Origin: Flavitalea plasmicola
Lineage (GTDB): Bacteria > Bacteroidota > Bacteroidia > Chitinophagales > Chitinophagaceae
Length of the DNA: 64,000 bases
Direction of reading: 5' to 3'
Assembly: GCF_030546645.1 (NCBI RefSeq)
Contig: NZ_JAUOTO010000004.1
Coordinates: 496,001-560,000 of the forward strand
Positions 1 through 8,134 of the stretch are shown here, one piece after another. The translations under genes and the position numbers were made by a program. The notes below the pieces were generated by a model. The model saw nothing but the letters and a program-made list of their open reading frames with translations, had not been told where the DNA came from and searched no databases. Positions within the stretch are counted from its first letter, which is position 1, and each line of letters opens with the position of its first letter.

Positions 1-173
1 ACGTCATTACCCTTATTCTTCAATTCGTCATTCAGAACTATATCATCGATCACGATAAGATACTGGCAAAGCTGCAGGAGAACAGGAGCAAGCCCAAAAC
101 GAAATCCAAGTGGCAGGAGCGGCTGGAGCAAATGCAGGAAGCGCAAAAGCAGGCGCAAAAGACCCGTAAATAG
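1..173 (+). CDS. yidC: YidC/Oxa1 membrane insertase, C-terminal end only
   Basis: Only the last 56 codons are in the window, in the frame that starts at base 3 and ends at TAG 171-173. The fragment opens with a hydrophobic stretch (VITLILQFVIQNYIID). A Lys/Gln-rich basic tail follows, with the pieces KPKTKSKWQERLEQMQ and a final KTRK. This tail is typical of Bacteroidota YidC, where it follows the last membrane segment and faces the cytoplasm, probably near the ribosome. YidC inserts and folds inner-membrane proteins, alone or with SecYEG. The call rests on recognising the tail, because the conserved membrane core lies upstream of the window. An unrelated membrane protein with a basic tail is the main alternative. 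Confidence 0.7.
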   Translation, partial: VITLILQFVIQNYIIDHDKILAKLQENRSKPKTKSKWQERLEQMQEAQKQAQKTRK

Positions 174-265
174 CTGCGGAGGGCATCCAAAGGGCGGATT
201 TGTGGTTCTCAATGGTCTTTCTTATTTTTAATAGCTATAGATAACAGATAGTTAAGGCCAAGCCA

Positions 266-928
266 ATGAAAGTACTAACCTTGATCGCCGCAGCAGGAGC
301 TTTGTTCCTGCCGCATATGGAACCGGAGACCGCGCAAAAGAAAGTATCCGAGCTAACGCTTGTATACGACTATTCCGTCGTCAATGGCAAGACTTCTTCA
401 GTCAGTGAAAATGCCACGCATACCGTTTATATAAAGGGCAACAAAAGCCGGAGCGAGATTGTCAGCCCCATCTTTTCCTCTACCGTTATTTTTGATGCCA
501 GTACGGGTTTCGGTGTCATTCTCAAGGAGGTCAGCGGACAGAAGCTGCTGATCCGGCTGAACCCTGACAATTGGAAGGAAAGGAACCGGCTTTATGACGG
601 AATGGTCTTTAAGACGACTACCAGCGAGACGAAGGAAATAGCCGGGTATAAATGCCAGAAAGCTACTGCAACGACCCATTCGGGCTCCACCATCACCGTG
701 TTCTATACGAAGGACCTTCTGACCGAGAACAAGGAATATGATCCCCCTTTCCGCAATTTGGAAGGATTACCCCTGGAATATGAGCTCGCCAGCGGGGAAG
801 TCAAGATCAGCTACAGGGTGTCGAGGATCAGCCTGAATCCTGTACCCGTTTCAAAATTCGATATACCGAAGTCGGGTTATCGGGAGATGAACTATGAAGA
901 GAGCAAGAAAATGAAAATCGGGGGATAA
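266..928 (+). CDS. Secreted GLPGLI/DUF4412-like protein
   Basis: The 220-residue product starts with a short hydrophobic leader (MKVLTLIAAAGALFLP) that looks like a signal peptide. The body is beta-rich: YDYSVVNGK, a threonine/serine-rich central part, an ETKEIAGYKCQKA segment and a late FRNLEGLPLEYEL segment. The pairing of a 'GYKCQKA' strand with a later 'GLP' strand resembles the GLPGLI and DUF4412 families of Bacteroidota, secreted proteins of unknown role with a LolA-like fold. The gene stands alone between yidC and a minus-strand secreted protein. No catalytic residues are recognised. The family call is by pattern only. Confidence 0.5.
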   Translation: MKVLTLIAAAGALFLPHMEPETAQKKVSELTLVYDYSVVNGKTSSVSENATHTVYIKGNKSRSEIVSPIFSSTVIFDASTGFGVILKEVSGQKLLIRLNPDNWKERNRLYDGMVFKTTTSETKEIAGYKCQKATATTHSGSTITVFYTKDLLTENKEYDPPFRNLEGLPLEYELASGEVKISYRVSRISLNPVPVSKFDIPKSGYREMNYEESKKMKIGG

Positions 929-943
929 ATCTATCGGAACAGC

Positions 944-1339
944 TTAGCGGTGCATTTTGATCCGGAGATCCAGCAACTGGAGGTTTGTCCTGGCGTTGCC
1001 GTCATTGACACCAGGAATATTCACCTTGTATTTGTAAGGCATGATGAATACGCTGTTGCCATTCTCGTAAGTAACGAGGGTATTGAAGGAGATCGTTGTC
1101 TTTGTCTTTTCCTGTCCCAGGAAGAAGCTGCCACTGTAAGCAGGAGTTGATTTCAGGGTAAAGTTACCGGTGGTGCGGATGGGCGTGAACTCAGTCTTGA
1201 GAGGGACGCTTTTGTTGTTCTTTTTGTCTCCGCCGCCGCCTTTGCTCGCAAAAGCCAAACCGACCACTGCAAGCAGGAAGGTACTGACAACCATGTGTCG
1301 CAGCATCTTTCTCATCCGTATGGTTCTTGGTTTTTGCAT
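944..1339 (-). CDS. Small secreted protein of unknown function
   Basis: The product is at most 131 residues. Two starts are possible: ATG at 1339, or ATG at 1315, which gives MRKMLRHMVVSTFLLAVVGLAFA, a cleaner signal peptide. The mature part begins with a Gly/Lys-rich linker (SKGGGGDKKNNKS), followed by about 90 residues of probable beta structure (TGNFTLKSTPAYSGSFFLG, NSVFIMPYKYKV). No cysteines or known motif were seen. It converges on the preceding secreted protein, with 15 bases between the two stops. I do not recognise the family. Confidence 0.5.
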   Translation of the reverse strand: MQKPRTIRMRKMLRHMVVSTFLLAVVGLAFASKGGGGDKKNNKSVPLKTEFTPIRTTGNFTLKSTPAYSGSFFLGQEKTKTTISFNTLVTYENGNSVFIMPYKYKVNIPGVNDGNARTNLQLLDLRIKMHR

Positions 1340-1347
1340 TCTGGTTA

Positions 1348-1355
1348 CAAATGTA
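1348..1355 (-). promoter_or_regulatory. Bacteroidota-type -7 box for the small secreted gene
   Basis: On the minus strand these bases read TACATTTG, matching the TAnnTTTG -7 consensus of the Bacteroidota primary sigma factor. The box lies 8 bases upstream of the ATG at 1339. The transcript would therefore be nearly leaderless for that start, or have a leader of about 25 nt for the ATG at 1315. A clear -33 box was not found. Confidence 0.4.
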
Positions 1356-1583
1356 GTGAAAAAAATTGGGACTTTTTTAACCGCTTATCCTAAATTTTAA
1401 TAAATCTTTAACGCTGTGGTAAAGAAAAGGTTACATTTTAAGGGGATTTTAATCCCAGGATTCTTTCCACAATGGTCAAATCTCTGTTAATAAGTACGTC
1501 CTCCGAAGGATTTGGGTTGCTCCCCGGGGGTAAAAAATTTGCGGATAAGGGGGAATACTGTAAATTACGATAACCTTAAGCAC

Positions 1584-3005
1584 ATGCAAGAAAATCCATA
1601 CCATCAGGACCGGGATGAAATGAAGGAGTTGCTGAAGCAGTATCAGGATCTGAAGAATGGGCGGCAGCATTCGTTCCTGGAGGAAGAAGCTTTTGAAAAG
1701 ATAATTGACTATTTTGATGATACGGAGGACTTGCCTCAGGCGATAGAAGCGGTGGAGATCGGCATTGGGCAATATCCCTACTCTGCGGCCCTCCTGATCA
1801 AAAAGGCGGACCTGATGATCGCCACCCGCCGGTATTTTGAAGCCTTGGCCATTCTGGAGCAGGCGGAGCTGCTGGACGGCGCTGATATCAACCTTTATAT
1901 ACTGAAGACGGACGCTTACCTGGCACTTGACCAACAGGAGAAGGCTGTCGCATTATTAGAGAATGCCCTGCTGCATTTTGAAGGGGAGGAGCGTATAGAG
2001 CTTTTGTTCGAGCTGGCGGACGTATATGACGATTATGAGGAGTTTGACAAGATCTTCGACTGTCTGAAGCTGATCTTAGAGCAGGACCCGGGAAATGAGG
2101 AGGCCCTGTATAAGATCTGCTTTTGGACTGATTTCACCGGGCGGAATGAAGAAAGCATCCGGCTTCATCAGCAGATCATCGACGATAATCCTTATAGCGA
2201 GCTGGCCTGGTTCAACCTGGCGGCGGCTTTCCAGGGTCTGAAGCTGTATGAGAAAGCGGTGGACGCTTATAAATATGCCCTGGTAATAGACGAAAAATTC
2301 GACTATGCCTACCGGAACATGGGGGACGCTTACATTCGTCTCCGCAAATACCGTGATGCCATTGAATCACTGGAGAAGGTGCTGGAGCTGTCCCGGCCCG
2401 AGGACGTGATCTACGAGGCGATTGGGCATTGCTATGATAAGCTTGACAATTATGCCCAGGCCCGCTTTTATTACCGGAAGGCTTCACATTTGAACCCGGA
2501 TGACAGCAAGCTTTACTACAAGCTTGCCTGTACCTATATCAATGAGGGGCAGTGGGGGCAGGCTGTCAAGCAGTTGGAGGCAGCCATGCGCATTCACACC
2601 ATGCAGCCTGAATATAACCTGGCGATGGGGGAGTGCAAGATGCAGCTGGGGGAATTCAAGGAAGCCATACAATTCTTTTCCAATGTGGTCCGGATGAGGC
2701 CCCGAAATATATCCAGCTGGGAAGCGCTTATCCGTTGTCTTTACAATGCGGAATTCTTCGAAGAGGCGCTGGAGCAGGTGGAGGCGGCTATCCGAATCAC
2801 CGGGGGGAAGCCTTTGTTCGTCTTTTACCTCAGCGCCATTTATTTTGCCCTGGGAAGATCAAAAGAGGGCCTGCTGCAATTGGAGAAAGCCATGGCCAAA
2901 TCGCCGAAGCTCCTGAAGAAACTACTTGAGCTGAACCCGGTGATCCTGCAATACCAGCCAGTGGTGGATATCATCGCCCGGTATAAAAAGAATAAGTCTA
3001 TCTAG
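1584..3005 (+). CDS. Tetratricopeptide repeat protein
   Basis: The product has 473 residues from the ATG at 1584 (MQENPYHQDRDEM). A longer in-frame extension to 1512 exists but looks non-native. After a charged N-terminal stretch the protein is a chain of about ten TPR-like helical pairs of roughly 34 residues. The clearest are ALLIKKADLMIATRRYFEA, AWFNLAAAFQGLKLYEKA, AYRNMGDAYIRLRKYRDA, IYEAIGHCYDKLDNYAQA and YKLACTYINEGQWGQA. No signal peptide or membrane segment is seen, so it is probably cytoplasmic. TPR arrays bind other proteins; the partner is unknown. The downstream phosphosulfolactate synthase-like gene has its own promoter-like box, so the two are probably separate units. Confidence 0.8.
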   Translation: MQENPYHQDRDEMKELLKQYQDLKNGRQHSFLEEEAFEKIIDYFDDTEDLPQAIEAVEIGIGQYPYSAALLIKKADLMIATRRYFEALAILEQAELLDGADINLYILKTDAYLALDQQEKAVALLENALLHFEGEERIELLFELADVYDDYEEFDKIFDCLKLILEQDPGNEEALYKICFWTDFTGRNEESIRLHQQIIDDNPYSELAWFNLAAAFQGLKLYEKAVDAYKYALVIDEKFDYAYRNMGDAYIRLRKYRDAIESLEKVLELSRPEDVIYEAIGHCYDKLDNYAQARFYYRKASHLNPDDSKLYYKLACTYINEGQWGQAVKQLEAAMRIHTMQPEYNLAMGECKMQLGEFKEAIQFFSNVVRMRPRNISSWEALIRCLYNAEFFEEALEQVEAAIRITGGKPLFVFYLSAIYFALGRSKEGLLQLEKAMAKSPKLLKKLLELNPVILQYQPVVDIIARYKKNKSI

Positions 3006-3056
3006 CCATTACATTATCGCGAATTTTTTAATGTGAAATTTGTCGTGGACGATTCA

Positions 3057-3064
3057 TACATTTG
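3057..3064 (+). promoter_or_regulatory. -7 box upstream of the phosphosulfolactate synthase-like gene
   Basis: The sequence TACATTTG fits TAnnTTTG and lies 59 bases upstream of the ATG at 3124. A TTTG at 3039-3042 lies too close (14-base spacer, where 19-21 is usual) to be a convincing -33 element. Confidence 0.4.
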
Positions 3065-3123
3065 CGCCTCGTAAGGGAGCACCGAGCCAAAGACTTTAAT
3101 CACGAAAGAAACAATAAAAGAGG

Positions 3124-3897
3124 ATGAATTTCAAACTTACGCAGATTCCGGAAAGGATGTTGAAGCCGCGCCAACATGGCATTACGATGGTTATGGACAA
3201 GGGGTTGAGCATAGAGGAAGCCAAGAGCTTTCTCAGCGTGGCCCATCCGCATGTAGATATTGTAAAATTAGGGTTTGGCACCTCCTTCGTCACGCCCAAC
3301 CTCAGAGAGAAGATAGAAGTTTATCAGTCATATGACCTGCCTGTATATTTTGGAGGTACGTTGTTCGAGGCTTTCCTCATCCGCGGCCAATTCCAGGACT
3401 ATATTTCCGTGTGTAAGGATTATGGTATTACCCATATGGAAGTCAGCGATGGCTCGATCACCATTCCGCATGCGGAGAAATGCGGCTATATCGAAAAGCT
3501 CACCAAATATGGAACGGTGTTGAGCGAAGTAGGCAGTAAGGATGCCGAGCATATCATTCCTCCCTATAAATGGATCGAGCTGATGCGTGCGGAGCTGAGC
3601 GCCGGCGCTACCTATGTGATCGCCGAGGCCCGCGAAGCGGGTAATGTCGGCATCTATCGCGGCAGCGGCGAGGTGCGCGAGGGCCTGGTACAGGAGATCC
3701 TTACACAGATACCGGCAGAAAAAATACTTTGGGAAGCTCCCCAGAAGGCGCAGCAGCTTTATTTCATCGAGCTGATCGGCTGCAATGTGAACCTGGGTAA
3801 TATCGCTCCTACCGAGGTCATTGCCATGGAAGCGATGCGCGTCGGCCTCCGGGGGGACACCTTCCATTTGTTCCTGGATAAAGAAGGGGTTAAATGA
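3124..3897 (+). CDS. Phosphosulfolactate synthase (ComA family)
   Basis: The 257-residue product matches the ComA family over its whole length. Visible blocks are KPRQHGITMVMDKGLS, HVDIVKLGFGTS, PVYFGGTLFEAF, HMEVSDGSITIP, a Glu in VLSEVGSK, YVIAEAREAGNVGIY and ILWEAPQKAQQLYFI. These strands belong to a TIM barrel. The family adds sulfite to phosphoenolpyruvate to give phosphosulfolactate. In archaea this starts coenzyme M synthesis. Bacteroidota do not make coenzyme M, so the product may feed sulfolactate, cysteate or sulfonolipid synthesis; that is inference. The stop overlaps the start of the shikimate dehydrogenase gene by four bases (ATGA), so the two are translationally coupled. Confidence 0.8.
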   Translation: MNFKLTQIPERMLKPRQHGITMVMDKGLSIEEAKSFLSVAHPHVDIVKLGFGTSFVTPNLREKIEVYQSYDLPVYFGGTLFEAFLIRGQFQDYISVCKDYGITHMEVSDGSITIPHAEKCGYIEKLTKYGTVLSEVGSKDAEHIIPPYKWIELMRAELSAGATYVIAEAREAGNVGIYRGSGEVREGLVQEILTQIPAEKILWEAPQKAQQLYFIELIGCNVNLGNIAPTEVIAMEAMRVGLRGDTFHLFLDKEGVK

Positions 3898-4628
3898 GAA
3901 TATTCGGCCTGATAGGATTCCCTCTTTCCCATTCCTTCTCGCAGAAATATTTTACGGAAAAATTCCGGCAGCTGGGCATCACCGATTGCCGGTATGATCT
4001 CTATCCCATAGAGGATATAGCGGAGCTGCGGACCGTGCTGCGGAACCCCGGGCTTTGCGGCTTGAATGTTACTATTCCCTACAAGCAGGCGGTGCTTCCT
4101 TTTCTCCATGAGAAAGATGCTGTTGTCGCGGCGATCGATGCATGTAACTGCATAAGGATCGTCGATGGCGTATTACGGGGATACAATACGGATACTGTTG
4201 GATTTGAAGCGTCCCTTGTCCGGAAGCTGCAACCTCATCATGACCGGGCGTTGATCCTGGGTACGGGAGGGGCTTCGAAAGCGGTGGAGTATGTGCTTCG
4301 GAAGCTTGGGATCGATTATTTGTATGTTTCCAGGAATGTAGGGTATGGGGTCCTGCGCTACGAGGAGGTGACTGCGGATATTTTACGCAGGCATAAGCTG
4401 GTGATCAACACGACTCCCCTGGGCATGTATCCCAAAGTGGATGAATGTCCTTCGCTGCCCTATGAGGTCATTGGTCCGGAGCATTTTTTGTTCGACCTGG
4501 TATATAACCCGGCCAGGACCTTGTTCCTCAGGCGAGGGGAGGAGCGGGGAGCCCTTGTGGAAAATGGGTACGATATGCTGATCGGGCAGGCGGAGGAGAG
4601 CTGGAGGATTTGGACAGCTTCAAGCTAA
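3894..4628 (+). CDS. aroE: Shikimate dehydrogenase
   Basis: The 244-residue product has the expected features: a substrate-binding start (GLIGFPLSHSFSQKYF), the catalytic Lys in NVTIPYKQAV, the GYNTDTVGF motif, a Rossmann nucleotide loop (LILGTGGASKAV), NTTPLGMYP, and a C-terminal ENGYDMLIGQAEESW helix. It reduces 3-dehydroshikimate to shikimate in aromatic amino acid synthesis. It begins four bases inside the ComA-like gene, so translation is coupled. The final codons and the TAA stop (4626-4628) lie inside a tandem heptamer repeat, so the C-terminal residues TASS are partly repeat-derived. At 244 residues it is slightly short for AroE but complete. Confidence 0.9.
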   Translation: MRIFGLIGFPLSHSFSQKYFTEKFRQLGITDCRYDLYPIEDIAELRTVLRNPGLCGLNVTIPYKQAVLPFLHEKDAVVAAIDACNCIRIVDGVLRGYNTDTVGFEASLVRKLQPHHDRALILGTGGASKAVEYVLRKLGIDYLYVSRNVGYGVLRYEEVTADILRRHKLVINTTPLGMYPKVDECPSLPYEVIGPEHFLFDLVYNPARTLFLRRGEERGALVENGYDMLIGQAEESWRIWTASS

Positions 4629-4700
4629 TAGCTGCAAGCTACAAGCTTCAAGCTGCAAGGGGTTTATTTAGGTCCGGCTTGTAGCTGTCAGCTTGTAGCT
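4616..4700. repeat. Inverted pair of tandem heptamer repeats
   Basis: The left arm (4616-4657) is six consecutive heptamers of the type AGCTTCA, AGCTAAT, AGCTGCA, AGCTACA. The right arm (4680-4700) is three heptamers in opposite orientation (TGTAGCT, GTCAGCT, TGTAGCT). The arms can fold into one long hairpin in the gap between the convergent aroE and thioesterase genes. The aroE stop codon lies in the second heptamer. It belongs to the family also found near 6.2, 8.1, 13.8, 19.9, 20.4 and 22.8 kb, and may act as a two-way terminator here. Confidence 0.85.
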
Positions 4701-4706
4701 ACGATG

Positions 4707-5144
4707 TTACGATAGTAGCCTGGTGCAGACTTCTTTAGGGACCGAAGCGATCTTTTTCAGTGAATAGTTATAGCATACCATACCGGTGCGGGCCAGGGCC
4801 ACGGTGACCCATTTCTCATTTGCCAGCTTATCCAGCTTATAGTAGATATCGAATCCCACTCTCGAAAATTCGCCGGCCGCCACAGAGGCTTTGATACTTT
4901 CTCCATAGAAGACTTCGCTCCTGAACTCGATGGTTACATCCGCCATGATGATACCTGTGCCGGCCAGGTCCAGCTCCGTGTATTCGTGGTGTCGCAGGAA
5001 CTGCATCCTTATCTCGTGCAGGATGGACAGGATGGAATCGTTGCCGACATGTCCTCCGTAGTTGAGGTCGGTGATGCGAATGGGGATCTCGGTTGTAAAG
5101 GTGAAATGTTCGGGCAGTGTAATTTTTGTCTTTGGCATAAGCAA
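4707..5144 (-). CDS. Acyl-CoA thioesterase, 4HBT hotdog family
   Basis: The 145-residue product fits a single hotdog domain. The motif RITDLNYGGHVGNDSILSILHEIR carries the helix typical of the 4-hydroxybenzoyl-CoA thioesterase group, with the Asp/Asn-Tyr-Gly-His pattern around the active site. IEFRSEVFYGESIKASVAAGEFSRVGFDIYY supplies the later strands. It probably hydrolyses an acyl-CoA; the substrate cannot be read from the sequence. It lies 4 bases downstream of rdgB on the same strand, so the unknown gene at 5751, rdgB and this gene form a compact minus-strand operon ending at the heptamer-repeat hairpin. Confidence 0.75.
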   Translation of the reverse strand: MLMPKTKITLPEHFTFTTEIPIRITDLNYGGHVGNDSILSILHEIRMQFLRHHEYTELDLAGTGIIMADVTIEFRSEVFYGESIKASVAAGEFSRVGFDIYYKLDKLANEKWVTVALARTGMVCYNYSLKKIASVPKEVCTRLLS

Positions 5145-5148
5145 TGGT

Positions 5149-5754
5149 TTAGCGACGGGGCTGCATTTTCAGGAAAGCCACCAGCTGATCGGCTGCTTTC
5201 CGTCGATGGCTGTAATGATTTTTTTCTTCCATGTTCATCTCTGCAAAGCTGCGGGTAGCGCCATCGGGTGTGAAGACGGGATCATAGCCGAAACCTTGTT
5301 CGCCTGCGGGGTTGGCGAGGATGCGGCCTTCGCAGATGCCTTCGAACAGGTGTTCCTGCCCGTCTCGGATGAGGGAGATGACGGTACGGAAGCGGGCTTT
5401 ACGGTCGGTGTGCCCCTGCAGCTTATGCAATAGTTTGTCGATGTTGTTGCTGAACGACCTGTCGTCTCCGGCATAGCGGGCGCTTTTTACGCCGGGTTCT
5501 CCATTCAGCGCGTCCACTTCCAGTCCTGTATCTTCGCTGAAGCAGTCATTTCCCGTGAGCCTATGGATCGTGGATGATTTTTCAGATGCATTGGCTTCCA
5601 GCGTTTCATGAGGCTCAGGGATGTCGATGTCAATGCCTGCCTGCTTCAGGCTGATCACTTCCAGCTGATCGCCGATGGCTGCCTGGATCTCTTCCACTTT
5701 ATGGACATTGTTGGTAGCGAAGATCAGCGTGGGCTTATGGTTGATGGCGTTCAT
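5149..5754 (-). CDS. rdgB: Non-canonical purine NTP pyrophosphatase (RdgB/HAM1)
   Basis: The 201-residue product has the HAM1 signature from start to end: LIFATNNVHKVEEI near the N-terminus, then DTGLEVDALNGEPGVKSARYAG, then EGRILANPAGEQGFGYDPVF, and SHRRKAADQL near the C-terminus. It hydrolyses dITP, dXTP and XTP to monophosphates and keeps deaminated purines out of DNA and RNA. Its start codon overlaps the stop of the upstream unknown gene as ATGA (5751-5754), so it is translationally coupled to it. Length and motifs are normal. Confidence 0.93.
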   Translation of the reverse strand: MNAINHKPTLIFATNNVHKVEEIQAAIGDQLEVISLKQAGIDIDIPEPHETLEANASEKSSTIHRLTGNDCFSEDTGLEVDALNGEPGVKSARYAGDDRSFSNNIDKLLHKLQGHTDRKARFRTVISLIRDGQEHLFEGICEGRILANPAGEQGFGYDPVFTPDGATRSFAEMNMEEKNHYSHRRKAADQLVAFLKMQPRR

Positions 5755-6383
5755 ATTTCAAACATTGTTTTCAGGCAAACCCACAGTTTACTTTTCAGCA
5801 GCCTGCTTTCGTCGCCGGGTGCGACCAGCTCTTCCAGCGAAGGGGCCGTGAGGTAGGTGCACTGGTCGTATTTCTGGATCTTAAAAACGGGAAAGTCCAT
5901 GGGGAGCCCGATGTCCGGGGGCTTGGGACCGAACAGGAGTATAAAGGCGGGCTGCAGCTGTTGTTTCAGTGGGGCAATGATCACGGGTGCGGCGGCGTGA
6001 TTGACGATGGCTACGTCTCCCATGTTCATCCTGCAGGCTTCCAGCATGCGGGTGAGGACATTCAGCTGATCGTCGGGCAGGAAAGCGATGCCGGGAGAAT
6101 GAACGACGATGGTTATGTTGCGGCGGTTGCTGCCGAGGAATTTGTAGGGGCTGCGAGCTTCGAGCGGCGAGCTTTGAGCTTCGAGCGGTGAGCTGTGAGC
6201 GGCGAGCGGTGAGCTGTGAGCTTCGGGCTTTGGGCTTTGAGCGGTGAGCGGTGAGCTTTGAGCGGCGGGTTGGGGTTCGGGTGCCGGGGCGATGGCCGTG
6301 CCCGGTCCTTCCGAAGCCATCAGGTTGTCCCTGTACAATTCCGAGACGACCAGGTCCTTCAGCTGAATATTATTGAGACTCAT
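5751..6383 (-). CDS. Unknown protein with a seven-residue Ser-Pro-Leu repeat
   Basis: The product has 210 residues from the ATG at 6383 (MSLNNIQLKDLVVSELY). An in-frame extension to 6671 crosses the ilvE promoter region and was rejected. Residues 1-30 are probably helical. Residues 39-77 are a low-complexity seven-residue repeat (AQSSPLT, AHSSPLA, AHSSPLE, AQSSPLE) encoded by sixteen tandem heptanucleotides. Residues 78-210 look like a folded alpha/beta domain (RRNITIVVHSPGIAFLPDDQLNVLTRML, DVAIVNHAAAPVIIAPLKQQ, AFILLFGPKPPDIGLP). No known motif was seen. Its stop overlaps the rdgB start, so a nucleotide or replication role is possible but unproven. The repeat probably forms a flexible linker between the short N-terminal piece and the folded domain. 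Confidence 0.6.
   Translation of the reverse strand: MSLNNIQLKDLVVSELYRDNLMASEGPGTAIAPAPEPQPAAQSSPLTAQSPKPEAHSSPLAAHSSPLEAQSSPLEARSPYKFLGSNRRNITIVVHSPGIAFLPDDQLNVLTRMLEACRMNMGDVAIVNHAAAPVIIAPLKQQLQPAFILLFGPKPPDIGLPMDFPVFKIQKYDQCTYLTAPSLEELVAPGDESRLLKSKLWVCLKTMFEI
6156..6267. repeat. Sixteen tandem heptamers inside a coding region
   Basis: Exactly sixteen consecutive 7-base units fill these 112 bases. On the plus strand they read AGCTTCG, AGCGGCG, AGCTTTG, AGCGGTG, AGCTGTG and GGCTTTG in varied order. They resemble the intergenic AGCTnCA family but have G where that has A at the last position and more G at positions 4-6. Because 7 and 3 are coprime, the minus-strand reading frame repeats every 21 bases, giving a seven-residue repeat in the protein. 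Confidence 0.9.
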
Positions 6384-6509
6384 AAAATTATTCGTGGTTT
6401 TTATCCATTGCAGGCGGCCGCCCGTGTAGTAAATACTAACAATTGTTCGCAATGGCTTTGCAGGCACAAAGATTGTTTGTTTCTTTGTGGTTACAAAATT
6501 TTGACAACA

Positions 6510-7574
6510 ATGATCGCTGCTTTGGACATACAAGTTACGAAATCGGCAAAGAGTAAAATAGACGAGATCGACTTTAATAATCTTCCATTCGGTAAATATT
6601 TTACGGATCATATGCTGGAGGTGGATTATGCGAATGGAGAGTGGAAGACACCGTCCATCCGCCCTTTTCAAAATCTTTCTCTTTCACCGGCCCTGGCCGC
6701 CATCCATTACGGGCAATCAATCTTTGAAGGCATCAAGGCTTATAAGGACAAGGAAGGGAATGCTTTCATCTTCCGTCCATATGACAATTTTGCGCGCTTT
6801 AACGTCAGCGCCAAACGGATGTGCATGCCGACGGTGCCTGAGGAGATCTTTATCGAAGGAATGCGTCAGCTGGTTGCCCTGGATAAGGATTGGATACCTA
6901 TGAAGCATGATTATTCCCTTTATATCCGTCCCTTCATGTTTGCCACGGACGAGGTGATTGGCGTAAAACCTTCCGATACGTATAAGTTCATGATCCTGCT
7001 GAGCCCGACGGGTCCCTACTATTCCGCCCCCATGCGGATCTATGTGGAAGAGAAGTATACCCGGGCCGCCAAAGGGGGGATCGGGTTTGCCAAGGCCGCG
7101 GGTAACTATGGCGGCAGCATGCTGGCAACGGCCATTGCCAAGGAAAGGGGGTTCGACCAGGTATTGTGGACGGATGCTTTCGAGCATAAGTATGTACAGG
7201 AGATCGGCACCATGAACTTTTTTGTCATCATTGGCAATAAGGCTATTACGCCCGACCTGGAAGCCGGTACCATCCTGGAAGGGGTTTCCCGGGCCAGTGC
7301 GATCGAGGCCCTGAAGGAGCTGGGATATACGGTGGAGGAGCGGCCGATCAGCATCGACGAGATCATTAATGCACATAAAGCAGGCGAGCTCAAGGAGTTA
7401 TTCGGGACGGGCACAGCGGCCACCGTCTCTATGATCCAGGAGCTGTGCTATGAGGACTATAGCATGAAGTTCGATACGAGCACCTGGAAGGCTGTTCCGG
7501 CCGTCAAGAAGCTGCTGACGGACATCCGGGAAGGCCGGAAGGAGGATACCCGGGGCTGGATGTTCAGGGTTTAG
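6510..7574 (+). CDS. ilvE: Branched-chain amino acid aminotransferase
   Basis: The product has 354 residues from the ATG at 6510 ([18 protein letters not shown]). It is a class IV, PLP-dependent transaminase that interconverts Leu, Ile and Val with their 2-oxo acids. Visible motifs are [14 protein letters not shown] near the N-terminus, [29 protein letters not shown], the PLP-binding Lys in [16 protein letters not shown], and the phosphate-binding GTGTAATVS. Length is normal for the long bacterial form. The next gene, rpsL, has its own promoter, so ilvE is probably a single-gene unit divergent from the rdgB operon. Confidence 0.93.
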   Translation: MIAALDIQVTKSAKSKIDEIDFNNLPFGKYFTDHMLEVDYANGEWKTPSIRPFQNLSLSPALAAIHYGQSIFEGIKAYKDKEGNAFIFRPYDNFARFNVSAKRMCMPTVPEEIFIEGMRQLVALDKDWIPMKHDYSLYIRPFMFATDEVIGVKPSDTYKFMILLSPTGPYYSAPMRIYVEEKYTRAAKGGIGFAKAAGNYGGSMLATAIAKERGFDQVLWTDAFEHKYVQEIGTMNFFVIIGNKAITPDLEAGTILEGVSRASAIEALKELGYTVEERPISIDEIINAHKAGELKELFGTGTAATVSMIQELCYEDYSMKFDTSTWKAVPAVKKLLTDIREGRKEDTRGWMFRV

Positions 7575-7591
7575 TCTTTTTCAACAATTAT

Positions 7592-7623
7592 TTTGTTTAT
7601 TTCCGCAAGGTAAATTACCTTTG
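7592..7623 (+). promoter_or_regulatory. Promoter of the rpsL-rpsG operon
   Basis: A TTTG (-33) at 7592-7595 and TACCTTTG (-7) at 7616-7623 are separated by 20 bases, close to the Bacteroidota consensus. The rpsL ATG follows 27 bases later. Confidence 0.7.
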
Positions 7624-7650
7624 CCGTCCCAAATAAAATTAGGTTCAGAA

Positions 7651-8058
7651 ATGCCTACTATACAACAATTAGTAAGAAAAGGAAGAGAGATTATCCGCGC
7701 CAAGAGCAAATCCAGAGCTTTGGATGCATGTCCTCAGCGTCGTGGGGTTTGTACCCGCGTGTACACCACCACTCCCAAAAAGCCTAACTCCGCCCTGCGT
7801 AAGGTAGCCAAGGTGCGTCTTACCAACAAGGTGGAAGTCATCGCTTACATCCCGGGTGAGGGCCATAATCTCCAGGAGCACTCCATCGTACTGATCCGCG
7901 GGGGTCGTGTGAAGGATCTTCCCGGTGTACGTTACCATATTGTTCGTGGCAGCCTGGACACAGCCGGTGTGAAGGATCGTAAGAAGAGCCGTTCCAAGTA
8001 TGGTACGAAGAAGGAAAAGGCCGGTGCTAAACCCGCAGCAGCCAAGGGCAAGAAATAG
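7651..8058 (+). CDS. rpsL: 30S ribosomal protein S12
   Basis: The product has 135 residues from the ATG at 7651 ([13 protein letters not shown]). The conserved decoding-centre segments are present: [31 protein letters not shown] and [11 protein letters not shown], followed by [16 protein letters not shown]12 sits at the A site and controls decoding accuracy. The C-terminus carries a short Lys/Ala-rich extension ([15 protein letters not shown]), common in Bacteroidota. Its stop codon TAG overlaps the first unit of a heptamer repeat. It is first in the rpsL-rpsG unit. Confidence 0.97.
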   Translation: MPTIQQLVRKGREIIRAKSKSRALDACPQRRGVCTRVYTTTPKKPNSALRKVAKVRLTNKVEVIAYIPGEGHNLQEHSIVLIRGGRVKDLPGVRYHIVRGSLDTAGVKDRKKSRSKYGTKKEKAGAKPAAAKGKK

Positions 8059-8084
8059 CCTCAAGCTGCAAGCTACAAGCTTCA
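8057..8084. repeat. Four tandem heptamers between rpsL and rpsG
   Basis: The units are AGCCTCA, AGCTGCA, AGCTACA and AGCTTCA. The first starts with the AG of the rpsL TAG stop codon. There is no inverted partner arm before rpsG. Confidence 0.8.
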
Positions 8085-8134
8085 AGTAAAGAACAGAGTT
8101 TTAGAATATTATCAATAAGTAATTCCATCGAAAA

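Noticed and set aside
4616-4700. Tandem repeats considered as a CRISPR array
   Set aside because: Units are 7 bases, degenerate and without spacers; no cas genes are present.
6258-6509. The 84-codon upstream extension of ilvE
   Set aside because: It runs through the heptamer array and the start of the divergent gene; the protein matches its family only from 6510.
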